A stretch of 64,000 bases of DNA, taken from positions 434,001-498,000 of the forward strand of contig CAYZHM010000001.1 of the NCBI GenBank assembly GCA_964478225.1. The letters are read 5' to 3'. The translations under genes were made by a program, and so were the position numbers. This DNA is from CAYZHM01 sp964478225 (GTDB lineage: Bacteria; Pseudomonadota; Alphaproteobacteria; Micavibrionales; Micavibrionaceae). The notes under the pieces are model-generated. The model did not search any database. It had not been told where the DNA came from and saw only the letters and a list, made by a program, of their open reading frames with translations. Shown one piece after another: positions 16,757 through 26,040 of this stretch. Every line of letters starts with the position of its first letter. Within the stretch, counting starts at the first letter, position 1.

Positions 16757-17731
16757 ATGATTGATATCCATGTTATTTACGCCTTTATCGGCTTTATGAT
16801 CGCAGCTTACTCGGTTATCGGGAATGATTCCGTTCAAACGCTCGGGACATTCATCGCTTCGAACCATAAGATTTTCAAATGGTACTGGCTATGGGCGGCG
16901 GCGAGCGTTGTTCTGATCTTTACAGTCGTCTATAGCTGGGTCACGCATAATGGAGATATTTCCTACGGGCGGCTTGATAAGATTCCCTACGAGCAAATTC
17001 AGTGGTATCACGCGGCGGCGCCACTGGCGCTTGTGGCTCTAACGCGCTTCGGGATTCCGGTTTCGACCACGTTCCTTGTATTATCCGCGTTCGCATCGAC
17101 AGTCATTCTTGAGCAAATGCTGGTGAAATCCATCATCGGCTATGGGCTGGCCGCGATTGTTGCATACGGGCTGTGGATGGTTATCGCGCGTTTTCTGAAT
17201 GAGAAATACGACAAGGTGAAGAAAGAACATCGTGGACTGTGGCGTTTTCTGCAGTGGGTGGCGACAGGGTTTTTATGGTTTTCATGGCTTAATCACGATA
17301 TGGCGAATATTGCGGTTTACCTGCCGCGGCAGCTTTCGCCAATACTTTTAATCGGAAGTCTTGCAATCCTGTGTTTCTGGCTTGCGGTGATTTTTTATAC
17401 GCATGGCGGCAAAATCCAGAAGGTTGTCCTTGAGAAAAGCGGTACGCGCTTTATCCGCTCGGCAACGATTATTGATTTCGTATACGCACTCATCCTCATT
17501 TATTTCAAGGAAATGAATTCCCTTCCGATGTCAACGACATGGGTGTTCGTCGGATTGCTGACGGGGCGCGAGCTGGCCATCGCGACGACATACCGCGAGA
17601 GATATAATTTCAAATATGTGTTTCCGATTGTCGGGAAGGACTTTTTGAAAATGATGATCGGTCTGGCGGTCTCTGTGGCAATCGTTCTTCTTGTCCATTA
17701 TGTGATCAACCCGCAGGAGATGAGCGGGTAG
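16757..17731 (+). CDS. PiT-like inorganic phosphate transporter family protein (divergent)
   Basis: The 324-residue membrane protein has about nine hydrophobic spans. Two halves carry the PiT-type signature in altered form: GNDSVQTLGTF near the start (GANDVANAFG in typical members) with GIPVSTTFLVLSAF, and later NHDMANIAVYLPR with LPMSTTWVFVGLLTGRE. The pseudo-repeated (P)xSTT loops are the strongest evidence. It probably imports phosphate or a similar anion using a cation gradient. It lacks the long cytoplasmic loop of eukaryotic members. Confidence 0.68.
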   Translation: MIDIHVIYAFIGFMIAAYSVIGNDSVQTLGTFIASNHKIFKWYWLWAAASVVLIFTVVYSWVTHNGDISYGRLDKIPYEQIQWYHAAAPLALVALTRFGIPVSTTFLVLSAFASTVILEQMLVKSIIGYGLAAIVAYGLWMVIARFLNEKYDKVKKEHRGLWRFLQWVATGFLWFSWLNHDMANIAVYLPRQLSPILLIGSLAILCFWLAVIFYTHGGKIQKVVLEKSGTRFIRSATIIDFVYALILIYFKEMNSLPMSTTWVFVGLLTGRELAIATTYRERYNFKYVFPIVGKDFLKMMIGLAVSVAIVLLVHYVINPQEMSG

Positions 17732-17781
17732 AATCCTGAATTTTGTGGATTAACAGCGCGTTATCAGGTAAAACTCACAGT

Positions 17782-19086
17782 ATGACCAAAAAGAAAAGCA
17801 GCGCAATGTGGGGTGGGCGGTTTAGCGACAAGCCCGCCGACTTGATGGAACAGATCAATACGAGCATTGGTGTGGATCAGCGGCTATGGAAGCAAGACAT
17901 TGCGGGTTCGATGGCCCATGCCGAGATGCTTGGCAAGACGGGAATTATCAGCAAAAAAGAAGCCGCAACGCTGATTGATGGACTTAAAAGTATTTCCAAG
18001 GAGATTGAGGGCGGAAAATTCAAGTTCAAAACAGAGCTTGAGGACATTCATATGAATATTGAGGCTCGCCTGAAGGAGATTGTCGGCGATGTGGCGGGCA
18101 AGCTGCACACCGCGCGGTCAAGAAATGATCAGGTTGCAACGGACTTCAGATTGTGGGTTCGCGATGCTATTGGCGACTTAGTTGCTAAAATTGAGGGCTT
18201 GCAGGATATTTTAGGGCAATTGTCCAAGACGCATGCAAAAACGGTTATGCCGGGCTTTACGCATTTGCAGGCTGCACAGCCTATAACACTTGGCAGACAT
18301 CTCGATGCGTATGCTCATATGTTGAACCGTGATAAAACGCGGCTGCAGGATTGTGCCAAAAGATTGAACAAGTGTCCGCTTGGGGCCGCAGCGTTGGCCG
18401 GGACCCCCTACCCGATTGATCGTGATTTCACAGCGAAGAAGCTGGGGTTTGATCGTCCGATGCAAAATACGCTTGATGCGGTGTCAGCGCGGGATTTTGC
18501 GAATGAGTTTTTGTTTGCCTGCGCACAATGCGGGCTGCATTTATCACGGCTTGCCGAAGAAATCATCTTGTGGGCGACGCCGCAGTTTAACTTTGTCTCT
18601 TTAAGCGACCAATGGAGCACGGGCAGCTCTATTATGCCGCAGAAAAAAAACCCGGATGCAGCAGAGCTGGTACGCGGAAAAACTGGAAGGCTGACTGGAA
18701 ATCTTATCCAGCTGATGACTGTGATGAAGGGCCTGCCTTTGGCCTATAACAAAGACATGCAAGAAGACAAAGAGCCGGTGTTTGATAGCTACGATACGCT
18801 CAGCCTTTGTTTGCAGGCGATGGGCGGAATGTTGTCGAGCGCGACATGGTATAAGGATTCGATGCGGGAATCTGCGGAGATGGGGTATACGACCGCGACT
18901 GCGCTGGCGGACTGGCTTGTTATGAATTTGAAGCTTCCTTTCCGGGATGCGCATCATGTAACGGGCGCTATAGTAAAAATGGCGGAGAAAAAGGGCTGCA
19001 AACTTGATGAGCTGTCTTTGAAAGACATGCAAAAGATTGAGCCCAAAATCACAAATGAGATTTTTAAAGTTCTTTCTATTGGATAA
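17782..19086 (+). CDS. argH: Argininosuccinate lyase (short C-terminus)
   Basis: It cleaves argininosuccinate to arginine and fumarate. ATG 17782 gives 434 residues; TTG 17743 upstream is less likely. The family start AMWGGRFSDKPADLMEQINTS, the SRNDQVATDFRLWVR motif, FTHLQAAQPITLGRH and the catalytic-serine loop GSSIMPQKKNPDAAEL are intact. The protein stops at IFKVLSIG, about 20-25 residues short of most ArgH proteins, which end after an SRTSYGGTAP-like segment. No such segment is readable in the other two frames just downstream, so this looks like a real short end and not a recent frameshift. Confidence 0.92.
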   Translation: MTKKKSSAMWGGRFSDKPADLMEQINTSIGVDQRLWKQDIAGSMAHAEMLGKTGIISKKEAATLIDGLKSISKEIEGGKFKFKTELEDIHMNIEARLKEIVGDVAGKLHTARSRNDQVATDFRLWVRDAIGDLVAKIEGLQDILGQLSKTHAKTVMPGFTHLQAAQPITLGRHLDAYAHMLNRDKTRLQDCAKRLNKCPLGAAALAGTPYPIDRDFTAKKLGFDRPMQNTLDAVSARDFANEFLFACAQCGLHLSRLAEEIILWATPQFNFVSLSDQWSTGSSIMPQKKNPDAAELVRGKTGRLTGNLIQLMTVMKGLPLAYNKDMQEDKEPVFDSYDTLSLCLQAMGGMLSSATWYKDSMRESAEMGYTTATALADWLVMNLKLPFRDAHHVTGAIVKMAEKKGCKLDELSLKDMQKIEPKITNEIFKVLSIG

Positions 19087-19151
19087 TTATTTCCATACAT
19101 CTTGACATCACCTTTTCGACTATGTAAATCGGTTTTACAGGGTTGGAAAAA

Positions 19152-19964
19152 ATGTTAGCTCAAAAATTTAACGTACGAACATTGCTGCCAGATGATGTTG
19201 ACCGTGTTGAGGATCTTGTGGGGTTCTCACGGCGTTATGATTTATTGCAATGTACGACGCATGACGCTTTGGCTGAAGAAGATGAAAACAGTCATTTTGG
19301 CATTCTTGCCGAGCTTCATAATAAAGCAAAAGCTGTTGTCCTTTTTGAGCGCAAGCAAAGTTCTTTGACTATTGATGATATTTTCTTTGGCGAAGACATT
19401 GGCGCTTTACGGCCCTTAATGAAGGGACTTTCAAGATTTTTGAAAGGTGATCGTAAGAGGATCGTCTACAGAATGCCTGTGCCTGATAAGAGCGTAAAAA
19501 GAGAAATGCTGCTGGCGGGGTTTCGTGATGCCGGGGTCAAAGATCAGGATTATGGCGCCTCCTGTACGCTGTCATTCTCAACTGAAACTATCGAGCCTCG
19601 CGAATTGGGGCTTTTGCGAGAAAACTTTGCAGGCATGGGTATAGAACTTAATATCATGACAGAAAACAGACATCAGTTTTTTGATATGCGTCCTGAGCAT
19701 CTTAAAACTGTAAATCTTAAGCATTTGAGGGTGGAGACCTCTGGTGAGATTGAGCATACCGCTGAGGCCAAAGAAGCCATGGGGCAGTTTTTCGATCGAA
19801 CAAAAAAGGAATCTCAAGAAATGATACGCCAGATAGGTTATAAATTGAGTTTTCCAGCACGATGGGTTCGGTATTGCGATTTGGGGCGTTATGATGAGTG
19901 TATACAAACGATTATGCCCAAGGGCGTAATGAGTGCGGCCGAATTGGAACCCGGGTTCGAATAA
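19152..19964 (+). CDS. Hypothetical protein, possibly GNAT-like N-terminal half
   Basis: I do not recognise this protein of about 270 residues. The N-terminus (FNVRTLLPDDVDRVEDLV) resembles the opening strand and helix of GNAT acetyltransferases, but no acetyl-CoA loop is evident. The C-terminal half is basic and helical, and contains a PARWVRYCDLGRYDECIQTI segment. No signal peptide is seen. ATG 19152 is preferred over TTG 19143. A perfect TTGACA lies at 19102-19107 in the gap after argH. The gene stands alone between argH and yejF. Confidence 0.6.
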   Translation: MLAQKFNVRTLLPDDVDRVEDLVGFSRRYDLLQCTTHDALAEEDENSHFGILAELHNKAKAVVLFERKQSSLTIDDIFFGEDIGALRPLMKGLSRFLKGDRKRIVYRMPVPDKSVKREMLLAGFRDAGVKDQDYGASCTLSFSTETIEPRELGLLRENFAGMGIELNIMTENRHQFFDMRPEHLKTVNLKHLRVETSGEIEHTAEAKEAMGQFFDRTKKESQEMIRQIGYKLSFPARWVRYCDLGRYDECIQTIMPKGVMSAAELEPGFE

Positions 19965-20004
19965 AGCCCCTTGCGTGTCTTTTGTTTTCTGACTTAAATG
20001 ACGT

Positions 20005-21624
20005 ATGGGCGAAGCGCTTCTTTCTATCAAAAATCTTTGTGTTGATTTCAAAACCCAGGACGGGATGTTCCGGGCTGTCGACTCTGTGTCGTTTGATATC
20101 AAAAAGGGCGAGACTCTTGCTTTGGTTGGTGAAAGCGGATCGGGGAAATCCGTAAGCGCTTTATCGGTTATGCAGCTTTTGCCTTATCCGCGTGCGCTTC
20201 ATGCGCCAGGATCATCGATTGTTTTTGAAGGTCAAGAATTGGTTGGAAAGCCTGAGGGTTTTATGCGTTCCATTCGTGGATCACAAATCGGGATGATTTT
20301 TCAAGAGCCCCAAAGTGCTTTAAATCCGCTTCACACGATTGAAAAGCAAATTGGCGAGATTTTGTTTCTGCATCAGAAGATGAACAAGGCACAAGTTCAA
20401 AAGCGAATTTCTGAGCTGATGGATTTGGTTGGGCTGACGAAGATGAAAGACCGTTTGAATGCCTATCCGCATGAGTTATCGGGCGGGCAGAGACAGCGGG
20501 TGATGATCGCGATGGCGCTGGCGAACAACCCGGAGCTGTTGATTGCGGATGAGCCCACGACAGCTTTGGATGTAACAATTCAGGCGCAAATCCTTGAGCT
20601 TTTGGATGATTTGAAAAAGCGTCTGAATATGGCGCTGTTGTTGATTACGCATGATCTGACCATTGTTGAGAAAATGGCTGACAAGGTCTGTGTGATGCAA
20701 AAAGGAAAGATCGTGGAGCAAAAGGCGGCAAAGGATTTATTTGCCAAGCCGGAGCATCCCTACTCACAACGATTACTCTCCGCGCAGCCGAGCTCCAAGA
20801 TTCCAACAGCGAACAAAGATGCTCCGGTCGTCATCGAGGGTACGGGCGTTAAAATTTATTTCCCGCGCAAAAAGAATTTTTTTGGCAAAGCGACGGCATG
20901 GGTCAAGGCGGTGGATGATATCAATATCACAGCACGCAAAGGACAAACGATTGGCGTGGTGGGCGAGTCAGGATCTGGCAAGACGACCTTGGGATTGGGC
21001 CTGATCAGGCTTTTGCAGCCTCAAGGACGCATTGTTTTTATGGGGCAAGACATTGCGAAGTTTACAAGCAAAGATATGCGGCCATTGCGGCAAAACATGC
21101 AGATCGTTTTTCAAGACCCTTATTCTTCGCTTTCGCCTCGTTTGAGTGTAGCGCAAATTATAGATGAAGGTTTGGCCATTCATCGCAAGCAACTTTCAAA
21201 AGTAGAGCGTGAAAAGCTTGTCATCAAGGCCTTGGAAGATGTGCAGATGGACCCGGCGACACGGCACCGCTATCCGCATGAATTTTCAGGCGGTCAACGG
21301 CAACGCATTTCGATTGCGCGGGCGATGGTGCTGGAGCCTGATTTTATGGTTTTGGATGAGCCGACTTCTGCTCTGGATTTATCCGTGCAGGCCGAGATTG
21401 TGGATCTATTGCGCAAGCTGCAAGATGCCCATCATATCTCTTACATGTTTATCAGCCATGATTTGCGTGTGGTCCGCGCAATGGCGCATGATCTGATAGT
21501 CATGAAAGACGGGCGGGTTGTGGAATCCGGGCCTGCTGCGCAAATCTTTGAAAAGCCAAAAGAAATCTATACGAAAGAGCTTTTGGAAGCTGCTTTAAAT
21601 CTGAAAACCCTGAAAAGCGCCTAA
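20005..21624 (+). CDS. yejF: YejF-like ABC transporter ATP-binding protein with two nucleotide-binding domains
   Basis: In this 539-residue fusion of two ATPases, domain 1 has Walker A GESGSGKS, the signature LSGGQRQRV and Walker B LLIADEPTT. Domain 2 (from about residue 275) has GESGSGKTT, FSGGQRQRI and MVLDEPTS. Each is followed by the oligopeptide C-terminal motif (PEHPYSQRLL in the first). It powers YejB/YejE. It lies about 12 kb from yejE, with the arginine genes in between, so the transporter is encoded in separate pieces. Confidence 0.92.
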   Translation: MGEALLSIKNLCVDFKTQDGMFRAVDSVSFDIKKGETLALVGESGSGKSVSALSVMQLLPYPRALHAPGSSIVFEGQELVGKPEGFMRSIRGSQIGMIFQEPQSALNPLHTIEKQIGEILFLHQKMNKAQVQKRISELMDLVGLTKMKDRLNAYPHELSGGQRQRVMIAMALANNPELLIADEPTTALDVTIQAQILELLDDLKKRLNMALLLITHDLTIVEKMADKVCVMQKGKIVEQKAAKDLFAKPEHPYSQRLLSAQPSSKIPTANKDAPVVIEGTGVKIYFPRKKNFFGKATAWVKAVDDINITARKGQTIGVVGESGSGKTTLGLGLIRLLQPQGRIVFMGQDIAKFTSKDMRPLRQNMQIVFQDPYSSLSPRLSVAQIIDEGLAIHRKQLSKVEREKLVIKALEDVQMDPATRHRYPHEFSGGQRQRISIARAMVLEPDFMVLDEPTSALDLSVQAEIVDLLRKLQDAHHISYMFISHDLRVVRAMAHDLIVMKDGRVVESGPAAQIFEKPKEIYTKELLEAALNLKTLKSA

Positions 21625-21670
21625 TTTTTGCTTGCAATTGACCGCAACCCCCTATAAAACTGCGGCAAGT

Positions 21671-21699
21671 TTGTGAAATATCGTTATTTCATATATACT
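21671..21699 (+). promoter_or_regulatory. Promoter of rpsU
   Basis: TTGTGA (21671-21676) and TATACT (21694-21699) are 17 bases apart. The interval contains a 6-bp inverted repeat, GAAATA / TATTTC (21675-21680, 21685-21690), that could be an operator. Confidence 0.55.
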
Positions 21700-21740
21700 T
21701 AAACCTTAACCTTAACACTCTTGAAAGGGGTGAAACTGAC

Positions 21741-21938
21741 ATGGTCAGTGTAAACGTACGCGATAATAACGTAGATCAAGCGCTAAAAGTCTTGAAAAAG
21801 AAGATGCAGCGTGAGGGTTTGTTTCGCGAAATGAAGCTTCGTCGTCACTACGAGAAGCCTTCTGAGAAGAAAGCACGTGAGCAATCTGAATCTATTCGCC
21901 GTTGCCGCAAGATGCAGCGTAAAAGCGGGCGCGATTAA
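21741..21938 (+). CDS. rpsU: 30S ribosomal protein S21
   Basis: The 65-residue, strongly basic protein has the S21 pattern VNVRDNNVDQALKVLKKKMQREGLFREMKLRRHYEKPSEKK; the KxxREGxxRExKxRxxYEKPSxKR run is diagnostic. It binds the 30S platform near the anti-Shine-Dalgarno region and aids initiation. A single-gene unit is likely: a promoter lies at 21671 and a strong terminator at 21977. Confidence 0.95.
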   Translation: MVSVNVRDNNVDQALKVLKKKMQREGLFREMKLRRHYEKPSEKKAREQSESIRRCRKMQRKSGRD

Positions 21939-21976
21939 GGCTCTGTTTTTTATCGTAATTTTAAGGATTATCGATC

Positions 21977-22006
21977 AAACCGTCCCCTTCTTTGGACGGT
22001 TTTTTT
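21977..22006 (+). terminator. Intrinsic terminator of rpsU
   Basis: AAACCGTCC (21977-21985) pairs perfectly with GGACGGTTT (21994-22002) around an 8-base loop, and the right arm runs into a T-run ending at 22006. It lies 38 bases after the rpsU stop. Confidence 0.9.
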
Positions 22007-22071
22007 GTGTCATAATTCATTTGTGTCATAATGAAATGGTGTGGCGAATAATCGAGAGTGATAACAAACCT

Positions 22072-23400
22072 ATGAAAGTTTCCCTTCAAACGCTGATATT
22101 GACGCTCCTTGCGCTTAGTGTTTTTACTCCCTCCCCTGTTCAAGCTCAGGAATTTTGGGAGAAAGTCGCTTCGCCGAGCCTGCTTTTTTCAACTCAGATG
22201 CGCAAAGAACACGAGGTGGAGTCAAATTCATTACTGATTGGCGCCAATCGAGCCGTCTATAGTGAGGAAATTGAGGCGATTGTTGATTATCGTCCCTATA
22301 AAAATGTCTTTAAAAATTATGCTGTGACTTTGGATCAGACGTTTGGGCCGATGATGAGCGACCGTGAACAGGCTTGGCTCGCCCGGCGCGAAATTGATGA
22401 TCTCATTAAATCCTATGCGAGCTTTAATCATTTTATTCGCGACCGCGATGTGAATTATGACGGACGGTATAAAAGCGAGAAGGTCACTTTGGTTTATGAA
22501 GACCCTGATTTCGGAGTGCAGGCCGTCATGTTGAGAGTGATGGTGGGCGATATCTCAAAATATAAGCAATTGGCAATTGTGCCGGCTGATTTTATGGATG
22601 ATATGAAAGTCCAAGATTATTTTTCGTCTTTACGGCACGATGATGGAATTCCGAAGACAGACAGAAAAATCATGGAAGAATGGCAAGGGATTACCTCGCC
22701 TCATAAAATTTTTAGTGTGAAAATTCCTCCGCCGACCAAGCCGTTTTTCACCAAGGATCCCGTGATCAAAAAAACCGAGAATGCCGAGGTCATCCGCTAT
22801 GTGTTCCGCGATCCGGTCCGCAGACAAAATCTTTATTACAATCTCTATGGGTACAAGACCGGCGAGAATCTAACTTTTGAAAAAGTTGAAAAGATCATTG
22901 CGAAAAATCATATTGAGCCGCACAGACGCGATCCGAGTAAAGTTGGCCTCAGCAAGCGCATAGAAAGAGAAACGCCTTTTCTGCTTGCAGAATATAATAT
23001 ACCTGCTACGAAAAAAATTCCTTATTTGAACATGGTGCGTTTGCGTGTTTTCTTTGAAGGGTCTTTTATCTTTGTTCAGGAGATTATGGGTTCTGATACT
23101 TTGGTGAACACGCCGTTCGTCGATAACTTGCAATCGCTTTATAAATTTCATCCAGAACATGCCGTACCGTTGCCGCAAGAACATGTTAGTGTTGAAAATG
23201 ATGACGTCTCTGCCGCGATTGAAGCACTGGCTGCTATTTTGGAGGAAGGTGATAAAGATGCCCTTGCGGAATTCCCCAAAGGATCGCCGCCTCAACCTGC
23301 CCCTATAACGCCTCCTCCGCCTGGTGTTGGGTTGGTGCCGAATGCTGAGATGCGGCTGCAGAAGGTTGATCCCGTTCTGCCTGTACAGCCCGTTCAATAA
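22072..23400 (+). CDS. Secreted protein of unknown function
   Basis: ATG 22072 gives a clear signal peptide (about 25 residues, ending VQAQ); longer versions reaching back to 21877 would run through rpsU and its terminator. The mature ~417 residues are unrecognised. They include paired-sheet-like segments (VTLVYEDPDFGVQAVMLRVMV, MVRLRVFFEGSFIFVQEIMG) and end in a proline-rich tail from about residue 400. It is probably periplasmic. Two 12-base direct repeats (22005-22016 and 22021-22032) lie just upstream, next to the rpsU terminator. It ends exactly where the convergent pepP ends. Confidence 0.68.
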   Translation: MKVSLQTLILTLLALSVFTPSPVQAQEFWEKVASPSLLFSTQMRKEHEVESNSLLIGANRAVYSEEIEAIVDYRPYKNVFKNYAVTLDQTFGPMMSDREQAWLARREIDDLIKSYASFNHFIRDRDVNYDGRYKSEKVTLVYEDPDFGVQAVMLRVMVGDISKYKQLAIVPADFMDDMKVQDYFSSLRHDDGIPKTDRKIMEEWQGITSPHKIFSVKIPPPTKPFFTKDPVIKKTENAEVIRYVFRDPVRRQNLYYNLYGYKTGENLTFEKVEKIIAKNHIEPHRRDPSKVGLSKRIERETPFLLAEYNIPATKKIPYLNMVRLRVFFEGSFIFVQEIMGSDTLVNTPFVDNLQSLYKFHPEHAVPLPQEHVSVENDDVSAAIEALAAILEEGDKDALAEFPKGSPPQPAPITPPPPGVGLVPNAEMRLQKVDPVLPVQPVQ

Positions 23401-25065
23401 TTAGTTGATTGCCTTGGTTGCTGTGGCGAGCCAGGCTTTTTGATTTTCGCTTAGGAAAGAGCTTAATTCTTTTTGCACGCGCTCGTGATAGGCATTGAGC
23501 CATGATTTCTCATCAGCGTTTAACATCGCGGCCGCAATCAAACTTTGATCGATCGGGCAAAGCGTTACTGTTTCGAATGTGAAATCATCATGACAAAGGA
23601 TGAGGCTTTCGGTTCTGATGCCGTATGAGCCTTCTTTGTAGTATCCGGGTTCATTCGATACCAACATTCCGGGCTTCATGACTTCCTCCCCTCTTGGAGA
23701 AATACTGGCGGCTTCTTCGTGAACGCTAAGATAGCACCCAACACCGTGGCCTGTTCCGTGGCCATAATTGAGACCTGCCTCTTTAAGCGGTGCGCGGGCA
23801 AGTTCATCAAGTTGTTTGCCTGGCGTGTATTTATCAAATTTGGCGGTGGCCAGCGCGATGTGGCCTTTTAAGACACGGGTGAAGTTTTCTTTCATCTCAT
23901 CCGTGGGATTGCCGATGGCGATGGTGCGGGTGACATCCGTTGTGCCCCAAACATTCCCCGCTGCGTATTGCCCGCCACTGTCGATTAAGAGCAAGCTATC
24001 GCCTTTGATTGCTTTGTCGGCTTCTTTGGTTGGGCGGTAATGGATGATCGCGCCGTTTGAGCCAAAACCGGCGATCGTGGGAAAGCTTGGTTGTTTATAG
24101 GCAGGATCTTCGCGGCGAAATTCTTCCAGCTTCTCAGATATGCCGCATTCGGTGATCGGGTCATTGTTTGTTGAAAACCAGTGCAAGAATTTCACCAACG
24201 CGACGCCGTCTTTCACGTGTGCGGCACGGATGGATTTTTTTTCCTGCGGCGTCTTAATTGCCTTTGGTTCTATGCAGGGGTCTTTGTGCTCTTCGATTTC
24301 TGCTCCCGCTTGCTCCAGCGCTTCTTTAACCGCTAATGGCGTGTGCTTGAAGTCAATTCCTGTTTTCAGACCATTACAAACTGATGCGTACATGTGGAAA
24401 GCTCGCGGACTATCGCAGTTGTGCAAACTGGTTTTGGTCAAGATTGTGTAGCGCAAAACGCTTGGAACACACGGCACTTCATCGCCTCGAATATTTTGGA
24501 GCCAACTGGTTGAATCTGGCGCCGTGAAGACAAAAGCATCGAGATCGCCCATTTCTTTTCTGATCAGTGCGATTTTTTCGTCGGTGGTGCGGCCTGCTAT
24601 TTCAGCAGGGAAGTCGATAATGTTGGCCTGAATGCGGTCGGGGCTATCGGTCCATATTTGATCGATAAGATTTTGCGTCACGGGCTTAAGACTGACGCCC
24701 TTTTCATGATGGCGATTGATTTGCTCTACGGTATGGAGGAACGGATCAAAGCCTACGACGCCCGGCATACCGCTTAAATAATCCGAAGGTGCTTGATCGG
24801 CGGAATCAATAATCTCAAAATCCGGACACTCGGTTGCCGCCTGCAATGTGTAGCGAGCATCCGTCATCAGTATCGATTTGTTTGCAGTAATAATCGCCAG
24901 ACCGGCTGAGCCCGTAAAGCCTGTCAGATATCTAAGGCGCTCGGCATAAGGCGGGGCGAATTCATTCTGAAACTCATCAGCACGGGGCACGAGGTAAGCG
25001 TCTATGCCCTGCTCCACCATCAAAGCCCGTAAGGCCGTTAGTTTGTCTTGAATTGAGCGATTCAT
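23401..25065 (-). CDS. Xaa-Pro aminopeptidase P family (M24B)
   Basis: The 554-residue protein has two creatinase-like N-terminal domains and a C-terminal pita-bread metallopeptidase domain, the long form typical of alphaproteobacterial and eukaryotic-like aminopeptidase P. Metal ligands are seen in LLIDSGGQY with WGTTDVTRT (two Asp), GHGTGHGVGCYLSVHE (His), NEPGYYKEG (Glu) and IRTESL (Glu). It removes N-terminal residues before proline. It diverges from the gene at 25083 with only 17 bases between starts. Confidence 0.9.
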   Translation of the reverse strand: MNRSIQDKLTALRALMVEQGIDAYLVPRADEFQNEFAPPYAERLRYLTGFTGSAGLAIITANKSILMTDARYTLQAATECPDFEIIDSADQAPSDYLSGMPGVVGFDPFLHTVEQINRHHEKGVSLKPVTQNLIDQIWTDSPDRIQANIIDFPAEIAGRTTDEKIALIRKEMGDLDAFVFTAPDSTSWLQNIRGDEVPCVPSVLRYTILTKTSLHNCDSPRAFHMYASVCNGLKTGIDFKHTPLAVKEALEQAGAEIEEHKDPCIEPKAIKTPQEKKSIRAAHVKDGVALVKFLHWFSTNNDPITECGISEKLEEFRREDPAYKQPSFPTIAGFGSNGAIIHYRPTKEADKAIKGDSLLLIDSGGQYAAGNVWGTTDVTRTIAIGNPTDEMKENFTRVLKGHIALATAKFDKYTPGKQLDELARAPLKEAGLNYGHGTGHGVGCYLSVHEEAASISPRGEEVMKPGMLVSNEPGYYKEGSYGIRTESLILCHDDFTFETVTLCPIDQSLIAAAMLNADEKSWLNAYHERVQKELSSFLSENQKAWLATATKAIN

Positions 25066-25082
25066 CGAGATACTTTACTGGA

Positions 25083-25370
25083 ATGCCTTATTTACTTCTA
25101 GTCATTGGATTGTTGATCGGTTTGTTCACACTTTACCGATTTTTTATCAATGCCAATGTGCATCAGATTAAAGCGCTGTTTTTGACAGCAGCCTTTGTTA
25201 TTTTTGGTCTTTCTTTATTTTTTCTGGCGATTACCGGCAGGTTGCCTGCCGCGATTGCATTGATCGCAGCAGTTATTCCCCTTGCGATCGGCTATTTGCG
25301 GCAGAAATATACAAAAGACAAGAATGTTATTGATGTTGAGCCAATTGAGGATGATGAGAAGAAAGATTAG
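25083..25370 (+). CDS. Small membrane protein resembling the N-terminal part of TIM14-type DnaJ proteins
   Basis: ATG 25083 gives 95 residues with three hydrophobic stretches (about 2-20, 32-55, 60-78), then a charged tail with DVEPIEDDE. The pattern of a MPYLLLVIGLLIGLF start, a short NAN..QIKAL linker and a GRLPAAIALIAAVIPLA span resembles the membrane part of alphaproteobacterial DnaJ-like proteins, whose J domain would follow. Here the J domain and its HPD motif are absent. Shares 4 bases, including stop codons, with the convergent TPR gene. Confidence 0.6.
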   Translation: MPYLLLVIGLLIGLFTLYRFFINANVHQIKALFLTAAFVIFGLSLFFLAITGRLPAAIALIAAVIPLAIGYLRQKYTKDKNVIDVEPIEDDEKKD

Positions 25371-25966
25371 GCCATAACCAGCCCAAAGCCGTCATCATCG
25401 TTGTCCCAGGTATCCAATTTTGGAATTTCACCGCCACAGGCTTGTTTAATCTCCTCTGGATCACATTGCCACGTGGCCGATTTTAAAGCCTCTGCCAAAC
25501 ATTTTTTAGCGGATTCTATTATATGGGGATCGTTTTGGAACGCTGCATAATCAAAGGCTTCTTTGGCGTGTTTTACCGCGGTGGTGTGATCGCCCAACTC
25601 TTCACAAATGATACTCATTTTAATGCTATAATCGGCAGGACTAGTTAAGCTTAGCCTTTGTGCTTGCGCGAAACACTGTAGAGATTCTTCAAATCTTTCT
25701 GTTTCAGCCAGTATTATTCCCAGAACACCATGAAAAGCAGAAAAACTGGAGTCTGTCTGTATGGCTTGCCTTGCATATTCTTCGGCTTGCTTATAATCGC
25801 CTGTGTTTCTTAAGCAATCTGCCAGCCTGGCTAAGACTGTACCAAGATGTTGATCTCTTGCATGGGGCAGTACTAACAAGTACTGCTCAACCGCTCTGTA
25901 ATAGTCTCCCTGTTTAAGGAGCTTCTCGGCCTGATCAAAAAGTGGTTTACCCTTACGCAAAATCAT
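25367..25966 (-). CDS. TPR repeat protein
   Basis: The 199-residue cytoplasmic protein is made of at least three tetratricopeptide units: AEKLLKQGDYYRAVEQYLLV, DCLRNTGDYKQAEEYARQAI and GIILAETERFEESLQCFAQA. The acidic tail reads DTWDNDDDGFG. It likely acts as a protein-binding scaffold; the partner is unknown. It ends in a 4-base TTAG overlap with the gene on the other strand and diverges from galU. Confidence 0.7.
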   Translation of the reverse strand: MILRKGKPLFDQAEKLLKQGDYYRAVEQYLLVLPHARDQHLGTVLARLADCLRNTGDYKQAEEYARQAIQTDSSFSAFHGVLGIILAETERFEESLQCFAQAQRLSLTSPADYSIKMSIICEELGDHTTAVKHAKEAFDYAAFQNDPHIIESAKKCLAEALKSATWQCDPEEIKQACGGEIPKLDTWDNDDDGFGLVMA

Positions 25967-26040
25967 TATTTTGGAAAATAATTTATTTCATATGGGTTTG
26001 CAAGATTGAAAATCCTTCAAAAACATGGCATTAAGGCCGG

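Noticed and set aside
22005..22032. Two 12-base direct repeats next to the rpsU terminator
   Set aside because: Most likely a small slippage duplication; no flanking element or target-site pattern of a transposon.
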